Shown: piece by piece, positions 1-8,450 of the stretch
Position numbering within the stretch: position 1 is the stretch's first letter
Layout: every line of letters starts with the position of its first letter
From: Stutzerimonas stutzeri
GTDB lineage: Bacteria > Pseudomonadota > Gammaproteobacteria > Pseudomonadales > Pseudomonadaceae
Length of the DNA stretch: 64,000 bases
NCBI GenBank assembly: GCA_019056435.1
Contig: CP077641.1
Coordinates: 2,728,001 to 2,792,000 of the forward strand
Reading direction: 5' to 3'
The notes under the pieces: model-generated
What the model saw: the letters and a program-made list of their open reading frames with translations, nothing else
Databases searched by the model: none
Told to the model about the DNA's origin: nothing
Translations under genes and position numbers: made by a program

Positions 1-1
1 G

Positions 2-637
2 GTACAGCCACTGGTCGACCTTGACTGGAAGCCTGCCACCGCTTTTGCCGCACCTGTCGAGGCACCCTTGACCGTCAATGGCGTCGAGGCGAGCGCACCG
101 AGCGCGCCGAGCAAGACACGCTTCAGTTCGCCGGCCGAATTCATCGCGACCATGCTGCCGATGGCCGAAAAAGCGGCCAAGCGCTTGGGCGTGGAAGCGC
201 GTTTCCTCGTGGCACAGGCTGCGCTAGAGACTGGCTGGGGCAAGTCGATGATCAAACAGAAGGACGGCAGCAACAGCCACAACCTGTTTGGCATCAAGGC
301 CACCGGCTGGCAAGGCGAGTCGGCGAAGGTCACCACCACTGAATATGTCAACGGCAAGGCGACCAAGCAGGTCGCCGGCTTCCGCGCCTACGACTCATTC
401 GAGCAGAGCTTCAACGATTACGTGCGGCTGCTTGAGAGCAACGACCGCTACAAGCCCGCGATCCAGGTGGCGAGCACCTCGGGTGACTCCGAGCGCTTCG
501 TAAAAGAATTGCAGCGGGCCGGCTATGCCACCGACCCACAATACGCGCGGAAGATCAACCAGATCGCCCGCAAGGTGCAGACCTATCAGACTATCGCCGA
601 CGCCAGCACGGCGCCGACGACGCGGACTAGAGGCTAA
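2..637 (+). CDS. flgJ: FlgJ, flagellar peptidoglycan hydrolase (5' end missing)
   Basis: The frame is open from the left edge, so the N-terminal rod-binding half lies outside the window. What remains is the C-terminal glucosaminidase domain, recognisable from the ETGWGKS stretch carrying the presumed catalytic Glu, the HNLFGIKA stretch and the FRAYDSFEQSF motif. FlgJ is exported to the periplasm, where it opens the peptidoglycan so that the flagellar rod can pass. It stops with TAA two bases before the flgK start codon, and flgK and flgL follow, which is the usual order. The internal TTG at 68 is not a likely start because the frame stays open upstream with FlgJ-like linker composition. Confidence 0.93.
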   Translation, partial: VQPLVDLDWKPATAFAAPVEAPLTVNGVEASAPSAPSKTRFSSPAEFIATMLPMAEKAAKRLGVEARFLVAQAALETGWGKSMIKQKDGSNSHNLFGIKATGWQGESAKVTTTEYVNGKATKQVAGFRAYDSFEQSFNDYVRLLESNDRYKPAIQVASTSGDSERFVKELQRAGYATDPQYARKINQIARKVQTYQTIADASTAPTTRTRG

Positions 638-639
638 TC

Positions 640-2628
640 ATGGCTGACCTGTTGAACATAGGCCTGTCCGGCCTGAGTGCCAGCAAGACTCAACTGTCGA
701 TCACTGGTCACAACATCAGTAACGTCAACACGCCCGGCTTCAGCCGCCAGGATGCGTCGCAAGCGACCCGCACGCCGCAGTTCAGCGGTGCCGGCTACGT
801 CGGCTCGGGCACGACGCTGGTGGAAGTCCGGCGCAGCTACAGCGAATTCCTCACCGCCCAGCTGCGCAGCAGCACGTCGCTGAGCAGCGACGTGGAGGCG
901 TACAAGAGCCAGATCGACCAGCTCGACTCCCTGCTGGCGGGCAGTACCACGGGCATTACGCCGTCGCTGCAGAAGTTTTTCTCGGCCTTGCAGACCGCGG
1001 CGGAAGATCCCGCCAACATTCCGGCGCGTCAGCTCGTACTGGCTGAAGCCGAGGGCCTGGCGCGCCGCTTCAATACCGTGTCGGATCGCCTGACCGAGCA
1101 GAACAATTTCACCAACAAGCAAATGGCTGCGGTGACCGACCAGGTCAATCGCCTGGCCGGCAGCATTGGCAGCCTGAACAATGCCATCGCCATTGCGGCG
1201 GCCAACGGGCAGCAGCCCAACGACCTGCTCGATGCGCGCGACGAGGCCGTGCGCCAGCTGTCGACCTATATCGGCGTGACCGTTACGCCGCAGGACGACA
1301 ACACCTTCAACGTTTCCGTCGGCACAGGGCAGCCGCTCGTGGTCGGCAGCACGGTCAGCCGCCTGGAAGTCGTCCCCGGTCAGAGCGATCCCAATCGGCA
1401 CGAGATCCAGTTCGTCAGCGGCAGCTCGCGTCAGGGTATTACTTCGCAGATTACCGGCGGTGAGCTGGGCGGGCTGATTCGCTATCGGGAAGAAGTACTC
1501 GACCCGACCCTGAATTCGCTCGGCAGGCTGGCGCTGGCGGTGAGCGACCAGGTCAACTCGCAGCAGATCCAGGGGCTTGACCTGAAGGGGCAGGTCGGAA
1601 CGGCGCTGTTCGGCGACTACAACTCCAGTTCGCTGATGGGGCTGCGTGCGACGCCGTTCAGCAGCAACACCTCGACCGCCGATGCGTCCCTGCGCATCAC
1701 CGATACCCAGAACCTGACCATCAGCGACTATCGCATGGAGTTCGACGGCACGAACTATACGGCTCGACGCCTGAGCGACGGTGCGAACATCACCGTCACG
1801 CAGAATGCCGGCCCGCCGGCCTATCTCAGCTTCGCCGACAGTGCGGGCAAGGACCAGGGGTTCACCGTCGCCATCAGCGGGGCGCCGAACGCTGGCGACA
1901 GGTTTTCTCTGCAGCCGACCCGACGGGGCGCCACGGACATCAAGGTGGTGCTGGACCAGGCCGACCAGCTGGCGTTCGCCGCGCCGGTGAGGGCGGAAAG
2001 CAACCTGCAGAACGTCGGGACCGGTGTGATCAGCCAGCCTGGCACGACCGACAGTGTCGACATGGCTGCCCTGAAGGCAGCGCTGGGCAGCGACATCACG
2101 CTGACCTACAACGCCGGCACGCCGCCGAGCATTACGGGAACAGGAGTGACTCAGGTCAGCCCCACGGTGTTCACGCCTGGGCAGGCCAATGAACTCGCCA
2201 TCGATATCGATGGGCGCAGCTTCACCTTTACTGTCAGCGGCCGTCCGCAGGATGGCGACACCTTCGTCATCGGTTTCAACACCAATGGCGTCTCGGATAA
2301 CCGCAACGCGTTGAACATGGTCAATCTCCAGACCAAGCAGACCATCGGCGCGGACCCAAGCGTACCGGGTTCCGGCAAGAGTTTTACCGATGGCTACGGC
2401 GAGCTGGTCGAGCGTGTCGGCACTCTGACGGCGCAGGCACGAATGGACAGCGAGGCGACCGGCGCGATCCTCAAGCAGGCCACGGACAATCGTGATTCGT
2501 TGTCTGCGGTCAACCTCGACGAAGAGGCGGCGAACCTGATCAAGTTCGAGCAGTACTACAACGCGTCTGCCCAGATCATTCAAGTTGCCCGCACGATGTT
2601 CGATACATTGATCAGCACCTTCAGGTAA
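640..2628 (+). CDS. flgK: Flagellar hook-associated protein 1 (FlgK)
   Basis: This 662-residue protein opens with the flagellar rod/hook N-terminal motif, with GLSGLSASKTQLSITGHNIS followed by NVNTPGF. It ends with the matching C-terminal helix (NLDEEAANLIKFEQYYNASA, then AQIIQVARTMFDTLI). The variable middle region forms surface domains in this family. FlgK sits at the hook-filament junction together with FlgL, and both are secreted by the flagellar type III apparatus. There is no Sec signal, as expected. The start is two bases after the flgJ stop, so translation is probably coupled. The length is typical for Pseudomonas FlgK. Confidence 0.96.
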   Translation: MADLLNIGLSGLSASKTQLSITGHNISNVNTPGFSRQDASQATRTPQFSGAGYVGSGTTLVEVRRSYSEFLTAQLRSSTSLSSDVEAYKSQIDQLDSLLAGSTTGITPSLQKFFSALQTAAEDPANIPARQLVLAEAEGLARRFNTVSDRLTEQNNFTNKQMAAVTDQVNRLAGSIGSLNNAIAIAAANGQQPNDLLDARDEAVRQLSTYIGVTVTPQDDNTFNVSVGTGQPLVVGSTVSRLEVVPGQSDPNRHEIQFVSGSSRQGITSQITGGELGGLIRYREEVLDPTLNSLGRLALAVSDQVNSQQIQGLDLKGQVGTALFGDYNSSSLMGLRATPFSSNTSTADASLRITDTQNLTISDYRMEFDGTNYTARRLSDGANITVTQNAGPPAYLSFADSAGKDQGFTVAISGAPNAGDRFSLQPTRRGATDIKVVLDQADQLAFAAPVRAESNLQNVGTGVISQPGTTDSVDMAALKAALGSDITLTYNAGTPPSITGTGVTQVSPTVFTPGQANELAIDIDGRSFTFTVSGRPQDGDTFVIGFNTNGVSDNRNALNMVNLQTKQTIGADPSVPGSGKSFTDGYGELVERVGTLTAQARMDSEATGAILKQATDNRDSLSAVNLDEEAANLIKFEQYYNASAQIIQVARTMFDTLISTFR

Positions 2629-2640
2629 TAAGGCCGGCTT

Positions 2641-3876
2641 ATGCGCATCTCGACCCTGCAAGCATTCAATAACGGCGTATCCGGCATCCAGCGGAACTAT
2701 GCCAACGCCACGCGCACCCAGGAGCAGATCAGCACCGGCAATCGGATTCTCACGCCGGCGGACGACCCTGTCGCCTCGGTTCGTCTGCTCCAACTCGAGC
2801 AGCAACAGAGCGTGCTGAGCCAATATGATTCGAACCTGACGGCGGCCAAGAACAGCCTGACCCAGGAAGAGGTGACGCTCAACTCGGTCAACACCGTGCT
2901 GCAACGTGTACGGGAATTGGCCGTCCAGGCGGGTAATGGCGCGCTGGACCCGCAGGACCGGAAGTCCATCGCAGCGGAACTGGGCGAGCGCGAGGATGAA
3001 CTGCTGGCATTGATGAACACGCGCAATGCTCGCGGCGAATACCTGTTCTCCGGTTTCCAGGGCAAGACCCAGCCGTTCGTTCGCGCGGCAGACGGCAGCT
3101 ACAGCTATCAGGGTGACGAGGGGCAGCGCAAACTGCAGATTGCCAGCTCCCTGAGCATTCCGATCAGTGACAACGGCAAGTCCGTGTTCCAGTCCGTGAC
3201 GAATGCCGGCCGGCTGTCGATGACTCCGGCCGCCAGCAGCATCAGCGCTCCGGCGGTGCGGCTCTCGGCGCCACTGGTCGAGGATGAAGTCGCGTTTGCC
3301 GCGACGGACTTCCCGGCGGCGGGCTTCGAGGTGCGCTTCGATCCGACCGATCCCAAGGCGTACGAGGTGTACGAGGTGGGCGGCACTGTAGCGCTGCAGA
3401 GCGGCCGCCTCGACGAAGACGACTCCTCCAGCGACAAGCTGGTGTTTCGCGGCATGACGATCCATATCGATGGTGTTCCCACTGGCGGCGAGACCTTCAC
3501 CTTTCAGCGAACTGGCCAGGAAAAACAGGGCGTGCTGGACACCGTCGCTAACCTGCGCAAGGCACTTGAAGATCCGGTTACGGGCAATAACGGTGTGCGC
3601 GATGCGGTCGGCGTTGCCCTGGCCAACCTCGATCACGGTATGGTCAGTGTCGATGCGGCGCGCGGCAATATTGGGTCGCGCCTGAACGTCATTGAAACCA
3701 CTCAAACAGATAACCAGGACGTCTCCCTGGTGAACAAGGGTGTCCAGGCCGAGCTGCGTGAGCTGGACTACGCCGAGGCGCTTTCCCGCCTGTCCCTGCA
3801 GACGGTCGTACTGGAAGCTGCGCAGCAGAGTTACGTGAAGATATCCGGATTAAGCCTGTTCAACGTCATGAGATAA
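2641..3876 (+). CDS. flgL: Flagellar hook-associated protein 3 (FlgL)
   Basis: The 411-residue product begins MRISTLQAFNNGVSGIQRNY and continues with TGNRILTPADDPVAS, the flagellin-like N-terminal D0/D1 helices of FlgL. The C-terminus (RELDYAEALSRLSLQTVVLE) is the matching flagellin C-terminal helix. With FlgK it forms the junction on which the flagellin filament assembles. It starts 12 bases after the flgK stop and is the last flg gene of this block. No strong terminator follows in the 219-base gap before the next gene. Confidence 0.95.
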   Translation: MRISTLQAFNNGVSGIQRNYANATRTQEQISTGNRILTPADDPVASVRLLQLEQQQSVLSQYDSNLTAAKNSLTQEEVTLNSVNTVLQRVRELAVQAGNGALDPQDRKSIAAELGEREDELLALMNTRNARGEYLFSGFQGKTQPFVRAADGSYSYQGDEGQRKLQIASSLSIPISDNGKSVFQSVTNAGRLSMTPAASSISAPAVRLSAPLVEDEVAFAATDFPAAGFEVRFDPTDPKAYEVYEVGGTVALQSGRLDEDDSSSDKLVFRGMTIHIDGVPTGGETFTFQRTGQEKQGVLDTVANLRKALEDPVTGNNGVRDAVGVALANLDHGMVSVDAARGNIGSRLNVIETTQTDNQDVSLVNKGVQAELRELDYAEALSRLSLQTVVLEAAQQSYVKISGLSLFNVMR

Positions 3877-4006
3877 CTGGCGCTTCCGCCCGTCGCAGCG
3901 CTGGATACAGGCCGCGACCCGCCGGGAATAACGCGCCGATCGGTCAGAGCACGGGCTGCCAAGGCCGTTTTCGCGTTTGCAATGGTTCACATAACGGGAC
4001 ACTCGG

Positions 4007-4036
4007 TTTGACTTGGCTCGCTCAATACTTAGAGTG
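4007..4036 (+). promoter_or_regulatory. Possible sigma70 promoter for the ComEA-like gene
   Basis: A TTGACT hexamer at 4008-4013 resembles a -35 box. About 15-16 bases later come TTAGAG/TAGAGT-like hexamers around 4029-4035. The spacing is slightly short and the -10 is weak, so this is only a candidate. It lies about 60 bases before the ATG at 4096. Confidence 0.3.
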
Positions 4037-4095
4037 ACCGGGCGGCGCATGGAGTACCGCGCCGGTCTATACCGAACTTCAAAAGGATGTGAAAC

Positions 4096-4407
4096 ATGAC
4101 CAAGTCTTTTCTGACTGCTGCGTTTTTTGCGTTGTTCGCCAGCGTTTCGGTCGGTGCCAGTGCCGCCGACGCGCAGCCTGCCAAGCCAGCCTCCGTTGTC
4201 GCTCAGGCGGCAGCCATCAACCTCAATACCGCTGATGCCGATACGCTGACCCGCGAACTTGCCGGCATCGGCGCGACCAAAGCCCAGGCCATCGTCGATT
4301 ATCGCGACGCTCACGGCCCGTTCACTGCGGTCGACGAGCTGCTCGAAGTCAAGGGCATCGGCGCGGCCACCCTGGAAAAGAATCGCGCCAAGCTCAGCGT
4401 CAACTGA
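4096..4407 (+). CDS. ComEA-family helix-hairpin-helix protein
   Basis: This 103-residue protein has a Sec signal peptide ([20 protein letters not shown], cleavage near ASA-AD). It is followed by one helix-hairpin-helix domain: [27 protein letters not shown] and [13 protein letters not shown], with paired GIG hairpins. The family binds double-stranded DNA in the periplasm and, in naturally competent bacteria, pulls DNA across the outer membrane. Members of the P. stutzeri group are known for natural transformation, so a competence role fits but is inferred. The gene stands alone, has an AAGGATG ribosome binding site and is closed by a strong terminator. Confidence 0.85.
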   Translation: MTKSFLTAAFFALFASVSVGASAADAQPAKPASVVAQAAAINLNTADADTLTRELAGIGATKAQAIVDYRDAHGPFTAVDELLEVKGIGAATLEKNRAKLSVN

Positions 4408-4425
4408 AGCGGGACCCGATCAAGA

Positions 4426-4452
4426 GGCCGGTCATCTGACCGGCCTTTTTGT
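4426..4452 (+). terminator. Rho-independent terminator after the ComEA-like gene
   Basis: A perfect 9-bp stem (GGCCGGTCA / TGACCGGCC) with a 2-base apex at 4426-4445 is followed directly by a T-rich run (TTTTTGTTT). It begins 19 bases after the comEA-like stop codon. Confidence 0.92.
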
Positions 4453-4826
4453 TTCTGCCGTACGCCCCTGGGCTTGCGAACCGGCGATGCATATCCGTTG
4501 TCGTTGTTAGAACGACCGTTCACGATGGCCAGCTGGTACGAAGCAAAAATCGCATCAGAAAGGGATTGACAGGCGCTGGTTATGCACATCCGCCTCCGCT
4601 TCGACTTTCGGTCATTCCAACACGCGCTGTGCTTTTTTCGACTTCCGATAAGTCGTTGATTCATAGAGCAATATTGGGGGTGAGTAAAAAGCCGTCGATC
4701 CGTAGAGAGGGCCCGCGCCACGGGCGTTGGCGGCAACCATCCAGACGCTGCACACAGACTTACCCACAGGTTTTGTGGATAAACCTTCCAGCCCAAACGG
4801 GCCGGCACTTTGCGAGGATTCGAGCC
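4453..4826. other. 374-base intergenic region
   Basis: No convincing gene is seen between the comEA terminator and the YkvA-like gene, although one frame is open across it. The first half is relatively A+T rich for this genome. The only clear structure is an inverted pair of DnaA-box-like 9-mers at 4760-4782, listed separately. Promoter elements for the downstream gene presumably lie here, but I cannot identify them. Confidence 0.6.
4760..4782. promoter_or_regulatory. Inverted pair of DnaA-box-like sites
   Basis: TTACCCACA (4760-4768, one mismatch to the TTATCCACA consensus) faces TGTGGATAA (4774-4782, an exact consensus box on the minus strand), separated by five bases. The pair lies 45 bases before the YkvA-like start codon. 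It could bind DnaA as a regulatory or titration site. No AT-rich unwinding region, dnaA/dnaN gene or further cluster of boxes is nearby, so an origin is not supported. Confidence 0.55.
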
Positions 4827-5291
4827 ATGGCTGCACCCTGGATGTTCTTCAAGTACCTGCCATTGGCCCGGCGCGTGCTGGCTCGAGGTCGCTTGCCGGC
4901 GGTCCTCGTCGCCGTCGCACGGAAACGCTCTTCCAAAGGCGGGCTGCTCAAGGGATTGCGCGAGGATCTCAGCCTGTTGCAGGCGCTCTGCGTCGCCTGG
5001 TGGCGCGGCGAATACCGGGCCGTCAGTCGCCCGGCATTGGTCGCGGCGGTTGCTGGGCTGTTGTATTTCCTTTCGCCGCTCGACGCCATACCGGACTGGA
5101 TACCGGGGCTGGGCTTCGTTGACGACCTGGCCGTGCTGGGCTGGGTGATGCGCAAATGGTCCGGTGAGCTTGATGCGTTTCGTCAGTGGCGAGACCGGCA
5201 ACCCGCCACTGTCCGTGAAGAGCTGGAGCGCATGCCGGAGGCAGATGGTTCGCTGGGCGAGGATGAGCTGAGCCCAACAAGACGCCGCTAA
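4827..5291 (+). CDS. YkvA-family (DUF1232) membrane protein
   Basis: Starting at the ATG at 4827 gives 154 residues. The DUF1232 core is clear: a hydrophobic segment (ALVAAVAGLLYFLSPLDAIP) followed by DWIPGLGFVDDLAVLGWVM, the family signature of PxDxIPD...GxxDD. The N-terminal third is basic with two short hydrophobic stretches. The biochemical role of the family is unknown. The frame stays open upstream to 4449, but that extension crosses the comEA terminator and lacks protein-like composition. An inverted DnaA-box pair sits just upstream. Confidence 0.78.
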   Translation: MAAPWMFFKYLPLARRVLARGRLPAVLVAVARKRSSKGGLLKGLREDLSLLQALCVAWWRGEYRAVSRPALVAAVAGLLYFLSPLDAIPDWIPGLGFVDDLAVLGWVMRKWSGELDAFRQWRDRQPATVREELERMPEADGSLGEDELSPTRRR

Positions 5292-5435
5292 CGCGCACCG
5301 ATCTGCAGGGATTAATCCCAACTTGCCGATAAATCGATGGCATTTCGTATTGCTCAAATGAGGCCTTCTTGGCTAAAACCGACCGCCTAGGCTGTTAATA
5401 TCCGCCCTTCGAAAGGCAGCCAGCGGAGAGAGCGG

Positions 5436-5753
5436 ATGAGCGTGCAGGTCATCATGCGGGATGGGGCACCCGAGTATGCAGTGTTGCCCTGGGACGACTA
5501 CCAGGCCCTGCTGACCGCCGCAGGGCAGGCGGCGGAAATCGCTAGGCCGAAATCCATCAATAAGCCTTCATTCAGCGAGCTCGCCGGATTGCGCGAAGCG
5601 CGCCAGCTCAGCCAGGCCGACCTGGCGCGAGCGGTGGGGATCAGCCCTGCCTATCTCGCACTGATCGAGACCGGAGAGCGCGATCCGGGCGATGCCATAC
5701 GCAGCGCGCTGGCGCGGGCGCTGCAGGTCGATGGCTGGGAGCCTCAAGCGTGA
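5436..5753 (+). CDS. XRE-family helix-turn-helix regulator
   Basis: This 105-residue protein has two parts. Residues 1-30 (VIMRDGAPEYAVLPWDDYQA) resemble the short beta-helix N-terminus of Phd/antitoxin-type proteins. Residues 48-100 form a Cro/C1-type HTH (LREARQLSQADLARAVGISP then AYLALIETGERDPG). A GGAGAG ribosome binding site precedes the ATG. The stop overlaps the start of the next gene (ATGA), and that gene in turn overlaps a third, so the three are probably one operon. It may autoregulate the operon. An antitoxin role was considered, but the downstream protein does not look like a known toxin. Confidence 0.75.
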   Translation: MSVQVIMRDGAPEYAVLPWDDYQALLTAAGQAAEIARPKSINKPSFSELAGLREARQLSQADLARAVGISPAYLALIETGERDPGDAIRSALARALQVDGWEPQA

Positions 5754-6130
5754 GCGATTCCTCCTCGCCGATCCGGATCAGCCGATCACATTGGCAAGCG
5801 CTTGTTCACGAGCTGTCGGAAGCCCGTCGGCAGCGTCATCTGGTGACCTATCGCGCCCTCGTCGAGCGGCTCCAGTTACCCACGCCAGCCATGCAGACGC
5901 TAACGGCAGCCCTGGAGCATCTCGCTGCGCTCGATGCGCGTGCCGATCGCCCGCTTCGCAGTGCACTGGTGATCAGTCAGGGCGCCAGCCGGCTGCCTCG
6001 CACCGGATTCTTCGAATGCGCCAGGCGGCTAGGCCGCTTTACCGGGCCGGTGGATGGCCCGGTCGCTGCGTCATGGCACGCCGGGGAGGTGGCCAGGGTG
6101 TTCGAGTTTGATTATCCCGAGGTTCCGTAA
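5750..6130 (+). CDS. Conserved protein of unknown function
   Basis: A 126-residue soluble protein that I do not recognise. It has a basic N-terminal half with a helical, winged-helix-like pattern (WQALVHELSEARRQRHLVTY followed by RALVERLQLPTPAM). The second half contains a short beta-like segment (RPLRSALVISQG) and the motif GFFECARRLGR. There is no signal peptide or membrane segment. Its ATG overlaps the stop of the XRE gene (ATGA), and its TAA overlaps the ATG of the Sel1 gene (TAATG). Such tight coupling suggests stoichiometric co-expression. Codon use is like the neighbours. Function is unknown. Confidence 0.6.
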   Translation: MSDSSSPIRISRSHWQALVHELSEARRQRHLVTYRALVERLQLPTPAMQTLTAALEHLAALDARADRPLRSALVISQGASRLPRTGFFECARRLGRFTGPVDGPVAASWHAGEVARVFEFDYPEVP

Positions 6131-6597
6131 TGATCTTGAAGCTACGTGCGCGTCTTGGTTATTGGGTTGCGCGAAAGCTGATGGCGTCGCGTTGGGCGGT
6201 GCAGCAGCCGAAGATCTGGCGCTGGATGGAAGGGCAGTTCGCGCGCAAGGCAGCGCTAGGGGACCGCTCGGCGCAGAGTTTCTATGGGCATATCCTGCTG
6301 TTTCGAGGGCAGGGGTTTGGCGCCAAGCGAGAGGGTATCCGTTTGCTGCGCCTGGCTGCCGAGGCGGGCGATGCAAAGGCAGCCTATCAGATGGGCGTCG
6401 TCGCGCTGAGCGAGGACGCTTCGCACGGACCTGATGGCGCTCAGGCTGCTCGGTGGTGGAAATTGGCTCTCGAGGCTGGCCATCCGCTGGCGGCGACCCG
6501 CCTGGCGCAGCTGTACCAGGCCGGTGGGCACGGCCTGGAAGCGGACAAGGAGTTGGCAGAGCGCTACAGAGCAAGCGCGGCGCGTGTCGGGCTTTGA
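6130..6597 (+). CDS. Sel1-repeat protein
   Basis: The 155-residue product carries about two to three Sel1/TPR-like repeats, visible as GIRLLRLAAEAGDAKAAYQM, AARWWKLALEAGHPLAATRL and AQLYQAGG. Sel1 repeats form an alpha-solenoid that mediates protein-protein contacts. The N-terminus is basic, with no clear signal peptide. It is translationally coupled (TAATG) to the upstream unknown gene. It is convergent with the EAL/GGDEF gene, and the two 3' ends overlap by 34 bases. Confidence 0.78.
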   Translation: MILKLRARLGYWVARKLMASRWAVQQPKIWRWMEGQFARKAALGDRSAQSFYGHILLFRGQGFGAKREGIRLLRLAAEAGDAKAAYQMGVVALSEDASHGPDGAQAARWWKLALEAGHPLAATRLAQLYQAGGHGLEADKELAERYRASAARVGL

Positions 6598-8356
6598 GGA
6601 GGGGAGGTCGGTGGCTGCGTGCCGATCAGGTGCAGGCTGAAACCAGGCTTCTGCTTGGCACTGCGCTTGGCCTCTGAGGCGAGTGCTGCAAGGCGATCGG
6701 CGTCCAGGTCCTCGGCGCTGCCTGGGGTGAGGTGTACGGCGCCGATGGATAGCGAGAGCAAGGAGAATTGTTGTTCACCTCCCTGGCGTCCTTCGGCGAT
6801 GAAGCATCCAGCCGCTAGATGCTCGTTTCGGTAGAAAGGTATGCAGCGTTTTTCGAAGGCGTCGAACAATCGCTGAATCCTACTCGGCCAATCGTCCGAC
6901 AGCATCACCAGCAGGAAATCGTCCCCTCCGATATGGCCGACGAAATCGCAGCCAGGGTCGATTTGTTCGTTCAGGCAGCGCGCAAGGCACAGCAGGACTT
7001 CGTCGCCCTTGGCGTATCCGTAGATGTCGTTGAAAGGCTTGAAGTGGTCGATATCGACGTAGCAGACCACCGCTTCGCGGCGTTGCCGTAACAGGCGCGT
7101 CAAGCACTGCTGAATCGGCACGTTGCCGGGCAGAAGGGTCAACGGATTGGCGTGGCGGGCCTGCTGGATTTTCATTTCAGTGATCAGCTTGAGCACGTCG
7201 ATCACCCGTCCGAGTCCGTGGTATCGGCCGTCCTGTGTGATCACGAAATCTTCTTCGATACGCTGTCGCGCCCGGCTGGTCAGTAGACGGCTGACTTGTT
7301 GGAGCGATTGGCTCAGCTCCACGGCGAGGAAGTCATGGCTCATCAGCCGGCTGATCGGCTTGCGGGCGAGCAGGTCGGTTGCGAATGGCTTGAGCAGCGC
7401 ATCGGACAGCAGGTTGCGATGGACGATGCCGACCGGCACCTGCAACTCATCCAACACCGCAACGGAGTTGAGGTTGGCCTGCATGCGGAACAGCGCCAAT
7501 ACATCGGCGATCGGGCTCGTTTCAGCGACGGCTATCTGCTTGAGGACGAGCACCGACAGGTCCGATTCGTCGCTGAGTGAATCATCGCGCTCGGGGTTGG
7601 GCAGCAGTTTGGCGACGTCGGCGTCCGGCTGCTCCTCGGGTCGGCCGAGCAGGTACCCCTGAACCAGGTCGACCCCCATATCGGCCAGCACGCGTAGCTC
7701 TTCGCGCAGCTCAATACCTTCGGCGATCACCTGCGCCCGGGAAGCATGCGCGATCTTGAGAATCGAGCCGACGAACTCACGTTTGACGGCGTCCCGGTGG
7801 ATGCCATCGATAAAGTACCGATCGATCTTGACGTAATCCGGCCGCAGTTCTGACCACATGCGCAAGCTGGAATAGCCCGCACCGAGATCATCGAGCGCGA
7901 TCGAAAAGCCCATGTCGCGATAGTGGTGGAGTGCGGCATCGAGCAGTTCGAAATCATCCGTGGGGGTCTGCTCGGTCAGTTCGATGACGACCTGCGATGG
8001 GGTGATTCCGTACTGCTGCAGCAGTTCGAGGGTTCGCCCCGGCTTGTGAGTCACGTCGAGGAGCGTTTCAGGCGAGACATTGAGGAAGAGTTTGCCCTGC
8101 AGCTCGAGCTGGCTGTAGCGGCGTGAGGCGCAGGCGCGGCAGGTCATCTCGAGCTCGTTGAGGCGCCCGGCATGGCGGGCCGCGGCGAGCAGGTTGATCG
8201 GGGGAGTGCAGGGAGGTGTTTGACGGCCCCTCGGGTCAAGGCTTCGTAGCCGAGTATGGAGCGGCCCGAGAGCGAAACGATGGGCTGGAACAGGGTGGTG
8301 ATGTCGCCGTGAGCCAGGATGCCATCCAGCGTGCTTAACTGCTCGGTGACGGTCAT
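6564..8356 (-). CDS. EAL-CBS-GGDEF c-di-GMP signalling protein (two frameshifts)
   Basis: Repaired length is 596 residues. The start is the ATG at 8356 (MTVTEQLSTLDGILAHGD). An N-terminal EAL domain shows EALTRG, then DDLGAGYSS and AEGIE. A central pair of CBS domains follows, then a GGDEF domain with signature IGGDDF. EAL domains hydrolyse c-di-GMP and GGDEF domains make it. GGDDF is a permitted signature variant, so both activities are possible. The frame is lost between the CCCC run at 8227-8230 and the GGGGG run at 8200-8204. Removing one base from each restores RGPSN...LHSPINLLAAARHAG, typical of the family. The neighbour prc is in the same order as I recall in P. aeruginosa. Confidence 0.85.
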
Positions 8357-8450
8357 GATCGTCTCGTATGCGTGGAAATGCGAAGGGCCGCATGTGCGGC
8401 CCTCGTATTTACGACGCAAATGATGTCACTTTGATGACATCGTTTGGCTA

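Noticed and set aside
634..3705. A 1023-codon open frame on the minus strand opposite flgK and flgL
   Set aside because: It is a mirror frame of two certain genes in G+C-rich DNA; the translation has no family features and skewed Arg/Gln/Leu composition.
4453..4826. Replication origin at the DnaA-box pair
   Set aside because: Only two boxes, no AT-rich unwinding element, and no dnaA, dnaN or parAB genes nearby.
5436..6130. XRE gene and downstream unknown gene as a classical toxin-antitoxin pair
   Set aside because: The second protein has no resemblance to RelE, HipA, Fic, PIN or other toxin folds that I can recognise, and a third coupled gene follows.
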